In this document: in pieces, positions 1 through 5,394 of the stretch
How the letters are laid out: the number at the start of each line of letters is the position of its first letter
How positions within the stretch are numbered: position 1 is the stretch's first letter
Source of the DNA: an uncultured Desulfarculaceae bacterium
GTDB taxonomy: Bacteria; Desulfobacterota; Desulfarculia; Desulfarculales; Desulfarculaceae
Length of the DNA stretch: 7,198 bases
Assembly (NCBI GenBank): GCA_937908275.1
Contig: CALERA010000354.1
Location: 1-7,198, forward strand
Direction: 5' to 3'
The notes under the pieces: generated by a model
What the model saw: only the letters and a program-made list of their open reading frames with translations
Databases searched by the model: none
What the model was told of the DNA's origin: nothing
Made by a program: the position numbers and the translations under genes

Positions 1-109
1 CCTTGATCAGATACGCGTCCTGACCGTACAACGCCAGGTCCACCGCCGAGGTCAGTACATTCCCAGACCCCACGATCCCGGCGAACCGCTCGATCACTGA
101 ATGATCCAT
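1..109 (-). CDS. FAD-binding oxidoreductase, GlcD / D-lactate dehydrogenase-like, N-terminal 36 codons (partial)
   Basis: Only the first 36 residues are in the window; the gene runs off the left edge. The peptide starts MDHSVIERFAGIVGSGNVLT and continues with an acidic/aromatic stretch (DLALYGQDAY). This is the usual opening of GlcD-type flavoproteins (pattern: helix, then IVG..NV.T....L..Y..DA) ahead of the PCMH-type FAD-binding domain. Family members oxidise 2-hydroxy acids such as glycolate or D-lactate to 2-oxo acids, often with an Fe-S partner (GlcF type) encoded next door. The ATG is supported by a perfect AAGGAGG 7 bases upstream. The gene begins 46 bases after the VWA stop on the same strand, so it is probably the fifth gene of the leftward operon. 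The family call is likely; the substrate cannot be told from this fragment. Confidence 0.72.
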   Translation of the reverse strand, partial: MDHSVIERFAGIVGSGNVLTSAVDLALYGQDAYLIK

Positions 110-116
110 CCTATAG

Positions 117-123
117 CCTCCTT
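117..123 (-). promoter_or_regulatory. Ribosome binding site of the GlcD-like gene
   Basis: AAGGAGG read on the minus strand, 7 bases before the ATG at 109. It fixes the start of a gene of which only a short stub is visible. Confidence 0.8.
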
Positions 124-155
124 GAAACCCATCCCCATCGGCCTTGCGCCGTGAA

Positions 156-1016
156 TCACGCCTCACGCTCCAGGTCCGCCACCAGCCGGGCCAAGGCCCC
201 GGCCAAGCCGGGCAGACCCTCCACCACCCGCAGCCGGCCCCGACCCCGCCGGGCCAGGTCCCGGGCCAGGGCCAGGTTGCGCTGGCCCAGGAGCACCACA
301 TGCAAGCGGCCAAAGGCCCCGGCCAAGAAACGCGGGTCCGCCCCGGCGGTGCGCTCGGCGTCGCTGACCAACACCGCCTGGGTTCGTCCCCCGACCCCGC
401 GCGCCAGTTTCAATCCCAGGCGCAGGCCGGCCTCCAGGTCGGTGATCCCGCCCATGGGCAGCCCCAGGACCCGATAGGCCGCCTCCAGGGGGCGCACCCG
501 CCGCCCGGGGGCGATCACCACCCGGGCCGTTTCGCCAAAACCCACCAGGCCCAAGCGCCCCGGACCCGCCAGCCGGGCCAGGGCCGCCGCCGCCACCGCC
601 GCCGCCACCCGGGCCGGGCCGGCCATGGACAGGCTGGTGTCCAGCATCACCACCAGGCTCAGGCCCCGCTCCTGGCGGGCGATCACCGGCAGCTCGCCCC
701 AGGCTTCGGGGTGGCCCGGCCAGAGCCGCTCCAGGGCCGGCTCCAGGGCCAGGGGCTCCCGCCCGCCGCGATAGGCGACCACCCGCTCCCGGGACCGTCC
801 CGCGCCGGCCGCCGCCCGCCAGGCCCCCCGCCGCACCTTGGGCAGAGCCAGGCGGCGCAGGGCGGCCAAGGCCGGGCCGCTCTCCTGGCGGCGCTTCTCC
901 CAGCGCCAGTCCGGCGACAGGAAGAAGGTCGGCGGCTCCTCGTCCTCGGCTTCCGGGGCCGCGGGGGCGCTGGGCGGGGCGAAGGTTATCGCCGCCGGCC
1001 GCGCCCCGGGGCTCAG
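156..1016 (-). CDS. VWA-domain (CoxE/BatA-like) protein, partner of the upstream MoxR ATPase; start uncertain
   Basis: A von Willebrand factor A domain protein. Numbered from a CTG at 1016 (286 residues), a basic, Pro/Ala-rich N-terminal part precedes the VWA domain. The domain's metal-ion-dependent adhesion site is complete: DTSLS at 126-130 (DxSxS), Thr192 in GGITDL, and Asp219 in VSDAE. Proteins of this kind act with MoxR AAA+ ATPases in cytoplasmic complexes that mature or activate other enzymes. The start is not normal. The frame is open up to a TAA at 1032-1034, yet contains no ATG, GTG or TTG before a TTG at 869, and the skipped part (FFLSPDWRWEKRR and neighbours) looks coding. Candidates are CTG 1016, overlapping the moxR TGA as CTGA; a one-base slip on the A9 run at 1025-1033, giving a MoxR-VWA fusion; or the TTG at 869 (237 residues). 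The family call is firm; the 5' end is not. Confidence 0.78.
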   Translation of the reverse strand: MSPGARPAAITFAPPSAPAAPEAEDEEPPTFFLSPDWRWEKRRQESGPALAALRRLALPKVRRGAWRAAAGAGRSRERVVAYRGGREPLALEPALERLWPGHPEAWGELPVIARQERGLSLVVMLDTSLSMAGPARVAAAVAAAALARLAGPGRLGLVGFGETARVVIAPGRRVRPLEAAYRVLGLPMGGITDLEAGLRLGLKLARGVGGRTQAVLVSDAERTAGADPRFLAGAFGRLHVVLLGQRNLALARDLARRGRGRLRVVEGLPGLAGALARLVADLEREA

Positions 1017-1846
1017 GCCGGGGCTTTTTTTTTAAGCACGTCTTCCAGGAAGCGGGCGAACCCGCCTCCACCCCCGTTGTCGTCCAGTTCGTCGTTGAGC
1101 TCCACCCGGGTGGGCAGGGCCAGGCGGGCGGCCTGCTCCAGGGCCTCCTGCCCGCCGCCCAGGCGCGCGGCCAGGGCCGCCAGGCTGGCGGCGGCGCGCA
1201 CGCTGGCCCCGCGCCGCACCCGGGGATGGGTCCGGGTGCTGCGGGCGATGAACACGGCTTGTTGGATGAGAAGGTCGTCGGTGAGCCCGGTGAGCCGGCG
1301 CACGATCTCCTCCTCCTCGGAGAAGTCCTGATAGCCCAGCTCCAGGAGCTCGAAACGGTCGCGCAGGGCCTCGCCCAACAGGGCGGTGCCCACGAATTCG
1401 CGCGGGTTCTGGGTGGCCACCACCGCGAAGCCCTCGGCCGCCATTAGGGGCTCGGCCTTGGGCAGCTCCAGGCGGCCCTCGTCCAGGGCCGGCAGGAGGA
1501 CGTTCTGCACGCCCTCGGGCAGGCGGTTCAGCTCGTTGATGAGCAGGGCCGCCCCCTCCCGCATGGCCCGGAAAAGCGGGCCAGGGCGGAAGGAGGATGC
1601 GGAATAGCCGTCTTTGATGACCGCCGGCGGATCGTACCAGCCCGTGAGTTTCTCCTCGCCGTAACGCTCATCGCCGTCCACCCGCACCACCCGCCGCCCC
1701 AGCCGCGCGCAGGCTTCCTCGGCCAACCGGGTCTTGCCCACCCCCACCGGCCCCTCGATCAGCACCGCCCGGCCACAGTCCAGGGCCGCCAGAAGGAGCC
1801 GAAGCTCCAGGGCGCGACCGACCAGGGCGGGACGGACGATGGGCAT
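1013..1846 (-). CDS. MoxR-type AAA+ ATPase
   Basis: 277 residues, a usual length for MoxR ATPases. Walker A is GPVGVGKT at 32-39. The Walker B region reads ALLINELNR, so Asn104 stands where many MoxR proteins have Asp, followed by the catalytic Glu105. Sensor 1 is ATQNP around 144-148, followed by the LLGEALRDRF segment that carries the arginine-finger candidates (Arg162, Arg164). MoxR proteins form hexameric rings that use ATP to remodel or load cofactors into client enzymes together with a VWA partner, here the next gene. The ATG at 1846 has GGGAGG 10 bases upstream. The gap after the iron ADH stop is 18 bases, so co-transcription is very likely. The C terminus is LKKKAPA, encoded over a run of nine A residues at which slippage could join it to the VWA frame. 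The client is unknown; iron ADH or the GlcD-like oxidase are neighbours to consider. Confidence 0.9.
   Translation of the reverse strand: MPIVRPALVGRALELRLLLAALDCGRAVLIEGPVGVGKTRLAEEACARLGRRVVRVDGDERYGEEKLTGWYDPPAVIKDGYSASSFRPGPLFRAMREGAALLINELNRLPEGVQNVLLPALDEGRLELPKAEPLMAAEGFAVVATQNPREFVGTALLGEALRDRFELLELGYQDFSEEEEIVRRLTGLTDDLLIQQAVFIARSTRTHPRVRRGASVRAAASLAALAARLGGGQEALEQAARLALPTRVELNDELDDNGGGGGFARFLEDVLKKKAPA
1025..1033 (-). other. A9 homopolymer at the moxR/vwa junction, candidate slippage site
   Basis: Nine consecutive A residues on the minus strand encode the KKK near the MoxR C terminus, four codons before the end of the gene. It is the only run of this length that stands out by eye in otherwise GC-rich coding DNA. 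A -1 ribosomal slip, or one extra A added by RNA polymerase, moves translation from the moxR frame into the VWA frame at AGC-CCC-GGC and bypasses the moxR TGA. A homopolymer of this length is also a classic place for sequencing error. Confidence 0.45.
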
Positions 1847-1864
1847 GAGGGGGGCGCCTCCCGG

Positions 1865-3151
1865 TTAGACCAGGCTCTTGATCAGCTCGAACTCCTCGCT
1901 CCAGGCCGCCTTGAGGATCGGCCCCATGTACTCGTCCACCAGGCCGGCGTGCAAGGGCACCGGCATGTTGCGCAGTTTCATGTCCAGCTGCGGGTTCTTG
2001 GCCGCCAGCAAACAGCGCTCCAGGTGACCCTCGCTGATGCCCGGCACCGCCGACAGGCAGGTGGGGAACTTGATGGCCTGGCTCAGGTTGATCATGCCCT
2101 GGGCCACCGCCACCCCCAGGGCCCGGCCGGAGAGCGCGTCCAGGTCCTCGGCGATGTAGCCGTGCTTCTTGTAGATCGCGCCCACCACCCGCAGCTTGTC
2201 CTCGATGGCCGGGGCGAAGAAGACGGTGTAGTAGGGGTTCATCACCGCGCAGGCCCGGCCGTGGGAGAGCACGTCCACCAGCGAGAAGCTGTTGAGGTGC
2301 GCGCCGCTGGTGCCGCCGATCATGATGGCGTAGCCGCCCAGGTCGGTGCCCAGGCCCAGCTTCAGCCGCGCCTGGGGATCGCGGGGATTGGCCATCACCT
2401 CGGTCAGGGCCGGGATGACCAGGTCCAGGATCACCTCGCAGACCTCGCGCGCCCGGGGCTCGGCCGCGCCGGTGGCCCCGTAGTAGACCTCCAGGCCGTG
2501 GGCGATGCCGTCCAGGCCGCCGTCCTGGGTCAGGCTGAGGGGCTGGCTGGCGGTGACGGCGTAGTCGAAGATGCACTTGGGCGGGGTGATGGCCTCGTCG
2601 ACGATCAGCTTCTTCTGCCCCGCCTGGGGATCGGTGATGTTGCTGTACTTGGTGAGGTGCGCGCCGCTGCTGGCGGCGGTCATGATGGCCACCACCGGCA
2701 TGATCTTGCGCCCGCCGGCGTTCTGGCAGATCTCGGTGACCTTGCCCACCCCGAAGAAGGGCTCGATCTCCGGGGTCAGGTCTCCCAGGCTGGCCAGGGC
2801 GGCGGCGCATTTGACCGCGTCGATGCCCGAGCCGCCGTCCATCACCACGCAGACGTCGGGCTTCTTGTGCATGATGTGGCTGTGCAGGCGGTAGACGTCC
2901 ACCACCGGGGCGTTGGGGCCGGCGCTGGTGGCGATGTCCACCACCTCCACCCCGGCGTCCTTGAGGTAGCCCAGGACCCGGTCTTTGAGCGGCGTGAACC
3001 ACTCGAACTGCACCGGTCCCACGAACATGGCCCGCTTGCCCAGGCCGGCGGTGAAGGGACCCACCTGGTCCAGCACCTCCAGGCCATAGGCGTAAGAGTC
3101 GCCCTTGAACTCGTTCAGAATGGCTTTGGCCCTCTCGATGGCGTCGGCCAT
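1865..3151 (-). CDS. Iron-containing alcohol dehydrogenase family protein (divergent)
   Basis: 428 residues, slightly above the typical 380-400 of group III metal-dependent alcohol dehydrogenases. The N-terminal nucleotide-binding half carries DGGSGIDAVKCAAAL (105-119), the counterpart of the GGGSxxDxAK dinucleotide motif. It also has AASSGAHLTKYSNITD (159-174), in the position of the usual AGTGSEVT...ITD loop. The C-terminal helical half carries GLDGIAHGLE (Asp214, His218), then GAHLNS (His285) and SHGRACAVMNP (His297), matching the Asp-His-His-His metal site in order. These enzymes reduce aldehydes or ketones, or oxidise alcohols, with NAD(P)H and usually Fe2+. The ATG at 3151 has AAGGAGG 7 bases upstream. 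It lies between a carboligase and a MoxR ATPase, so its substrate may be the carboligase product (inference). The family is secure; the substrate is unknown. No signal peptide or membrane segment is seen. Confidence 0.9.
   Translation of the reverse strand: MADAIERAKAILNEFKGDSYAYGLEVLDQVGPFTAGLGKRAMFVGPVQFEWFTPLKDRVLGYLKDAGVEVVDIATSAGPNAPVVDVYRLHSHIMHKKPDVCVVMDGGSGIDAVKCAAALASLGDLTPEIEPFFGVGKVTEICQNAGGRKIMPVVAIMTAASSGAHLTKYSNITDPQAGQKKLIVDEAITPPKCIFDYAVTASQPLSLTQDGGLDGIAHGLEVYYGATGAAEPRAREVCEVILDLVIPALTEVMANPRDPQARLKLGLGTDLGGYAIMIGGTSGAHLNSFSLVDVLSHGRACAVMNPYYTVFFAPAIEDKLRVVGAIYKKHGYIAEDLDALSGRALGVAVAQGMINLSQAIKFPTCLSAVPGISEGHLERCLLAAKNPQLDMKLRNMPVPLHAGLVDEYMGPILKAAWSEEFELIKSLV
2293..2329. 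repeat. Intragenic direct repeat, copy 1 (metal-site half of the iron ADH)
   Basis: 37 bases nearly identical to 2653-2689: the first 17 and the last 9 bases match exactly, with about four mismatches between. The copies are 360 bases apart, so they lie in the same reading frame, 120 codons apart. This copy encodes AIMIGGTSGAHL, which includes metal ligand His285. Confidence 0.75.
2653..2689. repeat. Intragenic direct repeat, copy 2 (cofactor-binding half of the iron ADH)
   Basis: Partner of 2293-2329. It encodes AIMTAASSGAHL, in the nucleotide-binding loop region of the same protein. Confidence 0.75.
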
Positions 3152-3158
3152 GATCCAT

Positions 3159-3165
3159 CCTCCTT
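3159..3165 (-). promoter_or_regulatory. Ribosome binding site of the iron alcohol dehydrogenase
   Basis: AAGGAGG on the minus strand, 7 bases before the ATG at 3151. A second ATG just after it (in AGGATGGATC) is out of frame and too close to be used for this gene. Confidence 0.8.
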
Positions 3166-3179
3166 GGCAAAGGTTCGGG

Positions 3180-3210
3180 CGGCCGGGGCGGATGGGGTCC
3201 GCCCCGGCCG
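3180..3210 (-). other. Intercistronic GC-rich hairpin between the carboligase and iron ADH genes
   Basis: A perfect 13-bp inverted repeat (3180-3192 with 3198-3210) with a 5-base loop fills most of the 67-base gap. On the minus strand it is followed by CCCGAACCTTTG, not a T tract, so it does not look like an intrinsic terminator. Likely roles are protection of the upstream mRNA segment from 3' exonucleases or partial attenuation, making the first gene more abundant than the rest (inference). Confidence 0.7.
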
Positions 3211-3218
3211 GGGTTTGG

Positions 3219-4910
3219 CTACTCGAACTCGCGCACCGCCGCGATGGAGGCGCCCATGGAGCAGTCGGTCTCGCGCTCGCAGATCACGTCGATGACGTAG
3301 GGGCCGCCGCTCTTGAGGCCGCGCTCGAAGGCGGCCTTGAGCTGGTTGGGGTCGGTGACCTGCTCACCCTTGGCCCCGCAGGCCTCGGCGAACTTAACGA
3401 AGTTGAAGCCCAGGCCGCCGTTGACGCTGTCGTACCAGATCTGGACCTCGAAGTTCATGTCGTAGTTGTACTTCTCGGCCTGGCGGATCAGGCCCAGATA
3501 GCCGTTGTTCAGCACCACGATCAGGATCGGCACCCCGTACATCACCGCCACCGGCAGCTCTTCCATGCAGAACTGGAAGCCGTAGTCGCCGGTGACCTGC
3601 ACCACCTGCTTGTCCGGCCGGGCCACCTTGGCCCCGATGGCCGCCGGCATGTCCCAGCCCAGGGGGCCGGCGCCGCCGCAATCCAGATAATGCCTCGGCT
3701 TGCGGATCTGCTGCAACTGTCCCGACCAGATCTGGTTGAGGCCGATGCAGGTGACGAAGACCGTCTCGTCGTCGAAGAACTCGTTGATCTCCTTGAAGGC
3801 GCGCTGGGGCTTGATCGGCACCTGGTCGTAGTCCACCTTGCGGGTGAGTTCGCTGCGCACCTGGGGCACCTTGGCCGCCCAGGCCCCGGCGCTGGCGGCC
3901 GGGCCGCGCTTCTTGGCCGCGTCCAAGAGGGCCTGGCAGGCCAGCTTGGCGTCGCTGACGATGCCCAGCGCCGGCATCAGGTTCTTGCCGATCTGGCCGG
4001 GGTCGATGTCGATGTGGACGAACTGGCGCTCGCCCACGTAGGTCTTGATGTCGCCGGTGTGGCGGTCGTTGAAGCGCGCGCCGATGGCCACCACCAGGTC
4101 CGACTCCAGGAAGGTCTGGTTGCCGGAGCGGGTGTTGCACTGGATGCCCACCTGGCCGGCCATCAGGGGATGGTCGAAGGGCAGGCCGCCCTTGCCCATG
4201 TAGGAGCTGACCACCGGCACCTGGAGGTATTCCACCAGGGCCTTGAACTCCTCCCAGGCCTCGGCCACGATCACGCCGCCGCCCAGCAGGAAGACCGGGC
4301 GCTGGGCCGCCTGGATGAGATCCAGGGCCTTGGCGATCTGGGCCGGGGTGGGGCCCACCTGGCCCAGGGGCAGGGAGCGGTCGGTCTCGGGATCGTACTC
4401 GATCTGGCCGTTCTGCACGTCCAGGGGCAGGTCGATCAGGACCGGCCCGGGGCGACCCTCGCGCATGATCCGGAAGGCCTCCCGGAAGACGAAGGGCACC
4501 ATGGCCGATTCCTTGATACAGTAGCTTTTCTTGACCACGGGCTTGACGATCTCGGCGATGTCAACCGCCTGGAAAGCCTCGCGGCCCAGCTGGGCGCGCA
4601 CGTTCTGGCCGGTCAGGGCCAGGATCGGGATCGAGTCCACCTGGGCGGTGTAGAGCCCGGTGACGAAGTTGCTGGCCCCGGGGCCGCTGGTGGCGGCGCA
4701 GACGCCCACCGCGCCGATGGCCCGGGCGTAGCCGTCGGCCATGTGGATGGCGCCTTCCTCGTGCCGGGTGACGATGTGCTTGATCTTGCCGAAGTTCTTC
4801 ATCGACTTGTAGAAGGGCAGAATGCCGGCGCCGGGGATGCCGAAGATCTGGCGCACGCCTTCGTCGAACAGAATGGACACCGCTGCGTCCATGGCGCTCA
4901 TCTTGGCCAT
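3219..4910 (-). CDS. Glyoxylate carboligase-like ThDP-dependent enzyme (Gcl / acetolactate synthase family)
   Basis: 563 residues from the ATG at 4910. From memory, similarity to E. coli glyoxylate carboligase (tartronate-semialdehyde synthase) is strong from end to end: the MAKM..DAA start, the SGPG segment, SIPILALTGQ, DFQ-like EAFQAVDI, HTGDIK, VPIKPQRAF, CGGAGPLGW and NNGYLGLIRQ. Domains run in the usual order: Pyr domain (about 1-165), central domain (about 190-340), PP domain (about 370-545) with the ThDP/Mg motif GDYGFQF (441-447) ending at NN (468-469). Gcl joins two glyoxylates to tartronate semialdehyde plus CO2, in the cytoplasm. The odd point is RHEEGA at 49-54: Glu51 is the canonical ThDP-activating Glu, whereas E. 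coli Gcl has Val there. The C terminus ends at REFE, lacking the tail of about 20-30 residues of the E. coli protein. It is first in the leftward operon. An acetolactate synthase-like or other 2-oxo acid carboligase is the main alternative, so no symbol is assigned. Confidence 0.88.
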   Translation of the reverse strand: MAKMSAMDAAVSILFDEGVRQIFGIPGAGILPFYKSMKNFGKIKHIVTRHEEGAIHMADGYARAIGAVGVCAATSGPGASNFVTGLYTAQVDSIPILALTGQNVRAQLGREAFQAVDIAEIVKPVVKKSYCIKESAMVPFVFREAFRIMREGRPGPVLIDLPLDVQNGQIEYDPETDRSLPLGQVGPTPAQIAKALDLIQAAQRPVFLLGGGVIVAEAWEEFKALVEYLQVPVVSSYMGKGGLPFDHPLMAGQVGIQCNTRSGNQTFLESDLVVAIGARFNDRHTGDIKTYVGERQFVHIDIDPGQIGKNLMPALGIVSDAKLACQALLDAAKKRGPAASAGAWAAKVPQVRSELTRKVDYDQVPIKPQRAFKEINEFFDDETVFVTCIGLNQIWSGQLQQIRKPRHYLDCGGAGPLGWDMPAAIGAKVARPDKQVVQVTGDYGFQFCMEELPVAVMYGVPILIVVLNNGYLGLIRQAEKYNYDMNFEVQIWYDSVNGGLGFNFVKFAEACGAKGEQVTDPNQLKAAFERGLKSGGPYVIDVICERETDCSMGASIAAVREFE

Positions 4911-4919
4911 CTTCACTTA

Positions 4920-4924
4920 CCTCC
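4920..4924 (-). promoter_or_regulatory. Ribosome binding site that decides the carboligase start
   Basis: GGAGG on the minus strand. It is only 3 bases from an in-frame GTG at 4916 but 9 bases from the ATG at 4910. The ATG also gives the MAKM N terminus found in known Gcl proteins, so the ATG is preferred. Confidence 0.75.
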
Positions 4925-4960
4925 AATGACTAGACGGGTTCGGGCGCATACTCACTGCAA

Positions 4961-4975
4961 GGACGAGCCTCGCCC
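4961..4975. repeat. Small palindrome in the carboligase leader
   Basis: GGACGAG-C-CTCGCCC: 7-base arms around one central base, with one mismatch. It lies about 50 bases upstream of the carboligase ATG, downstream of the predicted promoter. It could be an operator or chance in GC-rich DNA. Confidence 0.25.
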
Positions 4976-5060
4976 ACGCGGCGGTCCCAGGTTGGGGCCG
5001 GTGGTTGGGCTGGGCGATGGAAGCTCCCTCGGCGCTGTTCTTTCCAACATTCGGAATGCA

Positions 5061-5078
5061 TCATCGCTATACGGATGA
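5061..5078. promoter_or_regulatory. Inverted repeat at the predicted carboligase transcription start, operator candidate
   Basis: TCATC-N8-GATGA, with perfect 5-base arms and an AT-containing spacer. It sits directly downstream of the candidate -10 element of the leftward promoter, where a repressor site would be expected. The regulator is not in the window. Confidence 0.35.
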
Positions 5079-5080
5079 CA

Positions 5081-5107
5081 CTAATATATCCCAGGGGGCG
5101 CTGTCAA
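5081..5107 (-). promoter_or_regulatory. Candidate sigma-70-type promoter for the leftward operon
   Basis: On the minus strand a perfect TTGACA (5107-5102) is followed by an AT-rich block. The best -10 match is TATTAG (5086-5081) with a 15-base spacer. The neighbouring TATATT gives only 13 bases, so spacing is sub-optimal. Transcription would start near 5074, leaving a leader of about 160 bases before the carboligase. Confidence 0.45.
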
Positions 5108-5164
5108 GCACCTTATGTACGGTTGTGAATCATTTCCCGTCGCGGGTTTTCGGGGATTTTCGCC

Positions 5165-5194
5165 TTGTCATCTGCCAGTTGAGGCGTGTACACT
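5165..5194 (+). promoter_or_regulatory. Candidate sigma-70-type promoter for larA
   Basis: TTGTCA (5165-5170, five of six consensus bases) and TACACT (5189-5194, four of six) are separated by 18 bases. The start would be near 5201, with a leader of nearly 200 bases that includes the palindrome at 5270-5284. This is the best pair I could find by eye for this direction. Confidence 0.35.
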
Positions 5195-5269
5195 CTTCTG
5201 CATACCTTCCTCTGGCCCAATAATGACGACGATTCATTTCCTGACGCACGGATAGCGCGGATGGGTATC

Positions 5270-5284
5270 TTCCATTATATGGAA
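5270..5284. promoter_or_regulatory. Perfect AT-rich palindrome upstream of larA, operator candidate
   Basis: TTCCAT-TAT-ATGGAA: two 6-base arms around three bases, in an AT-rich island about 110 bases before the larA ATG. Size and symmetry suit a dimeric helix-turn-helix regulator. A TATAAT on the minus strand overlaps it, so it could also be part of another leftward promoter. Confidence 0.4.
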
Positions 5285-5338
5285 AATGGCACAGAAAAAC
5301 GGATAACGGTTCCGCCTGACGAGGCCGGCCGCCGCCCC

Positions 5339-5373
5339 GGCGCGCTCCGGCCCCTGGGACCGTCAATCGCGCC
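5339..5373 (+). other. GC-rich leader stem just upstream of the larA ribosome binding site
   Basis: GGCGCG (5339-5344) can pair with CGCGCC (5368-5373), enclosing 23 bases and ending about 10 bases before the AAGGGGGA ribosome binding site (5383-5390). It may affect access to the site, but GC richness makes chance pairing easy. Confidence 0.25.
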
Positions 5374-5394
5374 ACGATCAGCAAGGGGGAAGAC

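Larger units (their letters stand above)
4911..5394. other. Divergent intergenic region between the two transcription units
   Basis: 484 bases without a convincing gene. The middle (about 5040-5300) is clearly more AT-rich than the coding DNA. It holds candidate promoters in both directions and two inverted repeats. The flanks are GC-rich leaders: about 4920-5030 leading to the carboligase and about 5310-5380 leading to larA. Short open frames here show no family motif and lack good ribosome binding sites, so I call none. No tRNA or recognisable riboswitch is seen. Confidence 0.7.

Noticed and set aside
163..1071. Second minus-strand frame over the VWA gene, about 302 codons
   Set aside because: Gly/Pro/Ala-rich product without motifs, whereas the chosen frame holds a complete MIDAS-type VWA domain.
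144..1331. Open frame of about 395 codons on the plus strand over the MoxR/VWA genes
   Set aside because: Low-complexity Pro/Arg/Gln/Gly product with no motif; a shadow of the opposite-strand genes.
1949..3295. Open frame of about 448 codons on the plus strand, antisense to the iron ADH
   Set aside because: Same shadow composition with no recognisable domain; the minus-strand frame carries all dehydrogenase motifs.
4911..4916. GTG at 4916 as the carboligase start
   Set aside because: It lies only 3 bases from the GGAGG; the ATG two codons later has ideal spacing and matches the known MAKM N terminus.
3105..5078. Open frame of about 657 codons on the plus strand, antisense to the carboligase
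   Set aside because: His/Ala/Leu/Gly/Asp-rich composition typical of the complement of GC-rich coding DNA. No family motif or plausible ribosome binding site is seen, while the opposite strand has an unmistakable enzyme.
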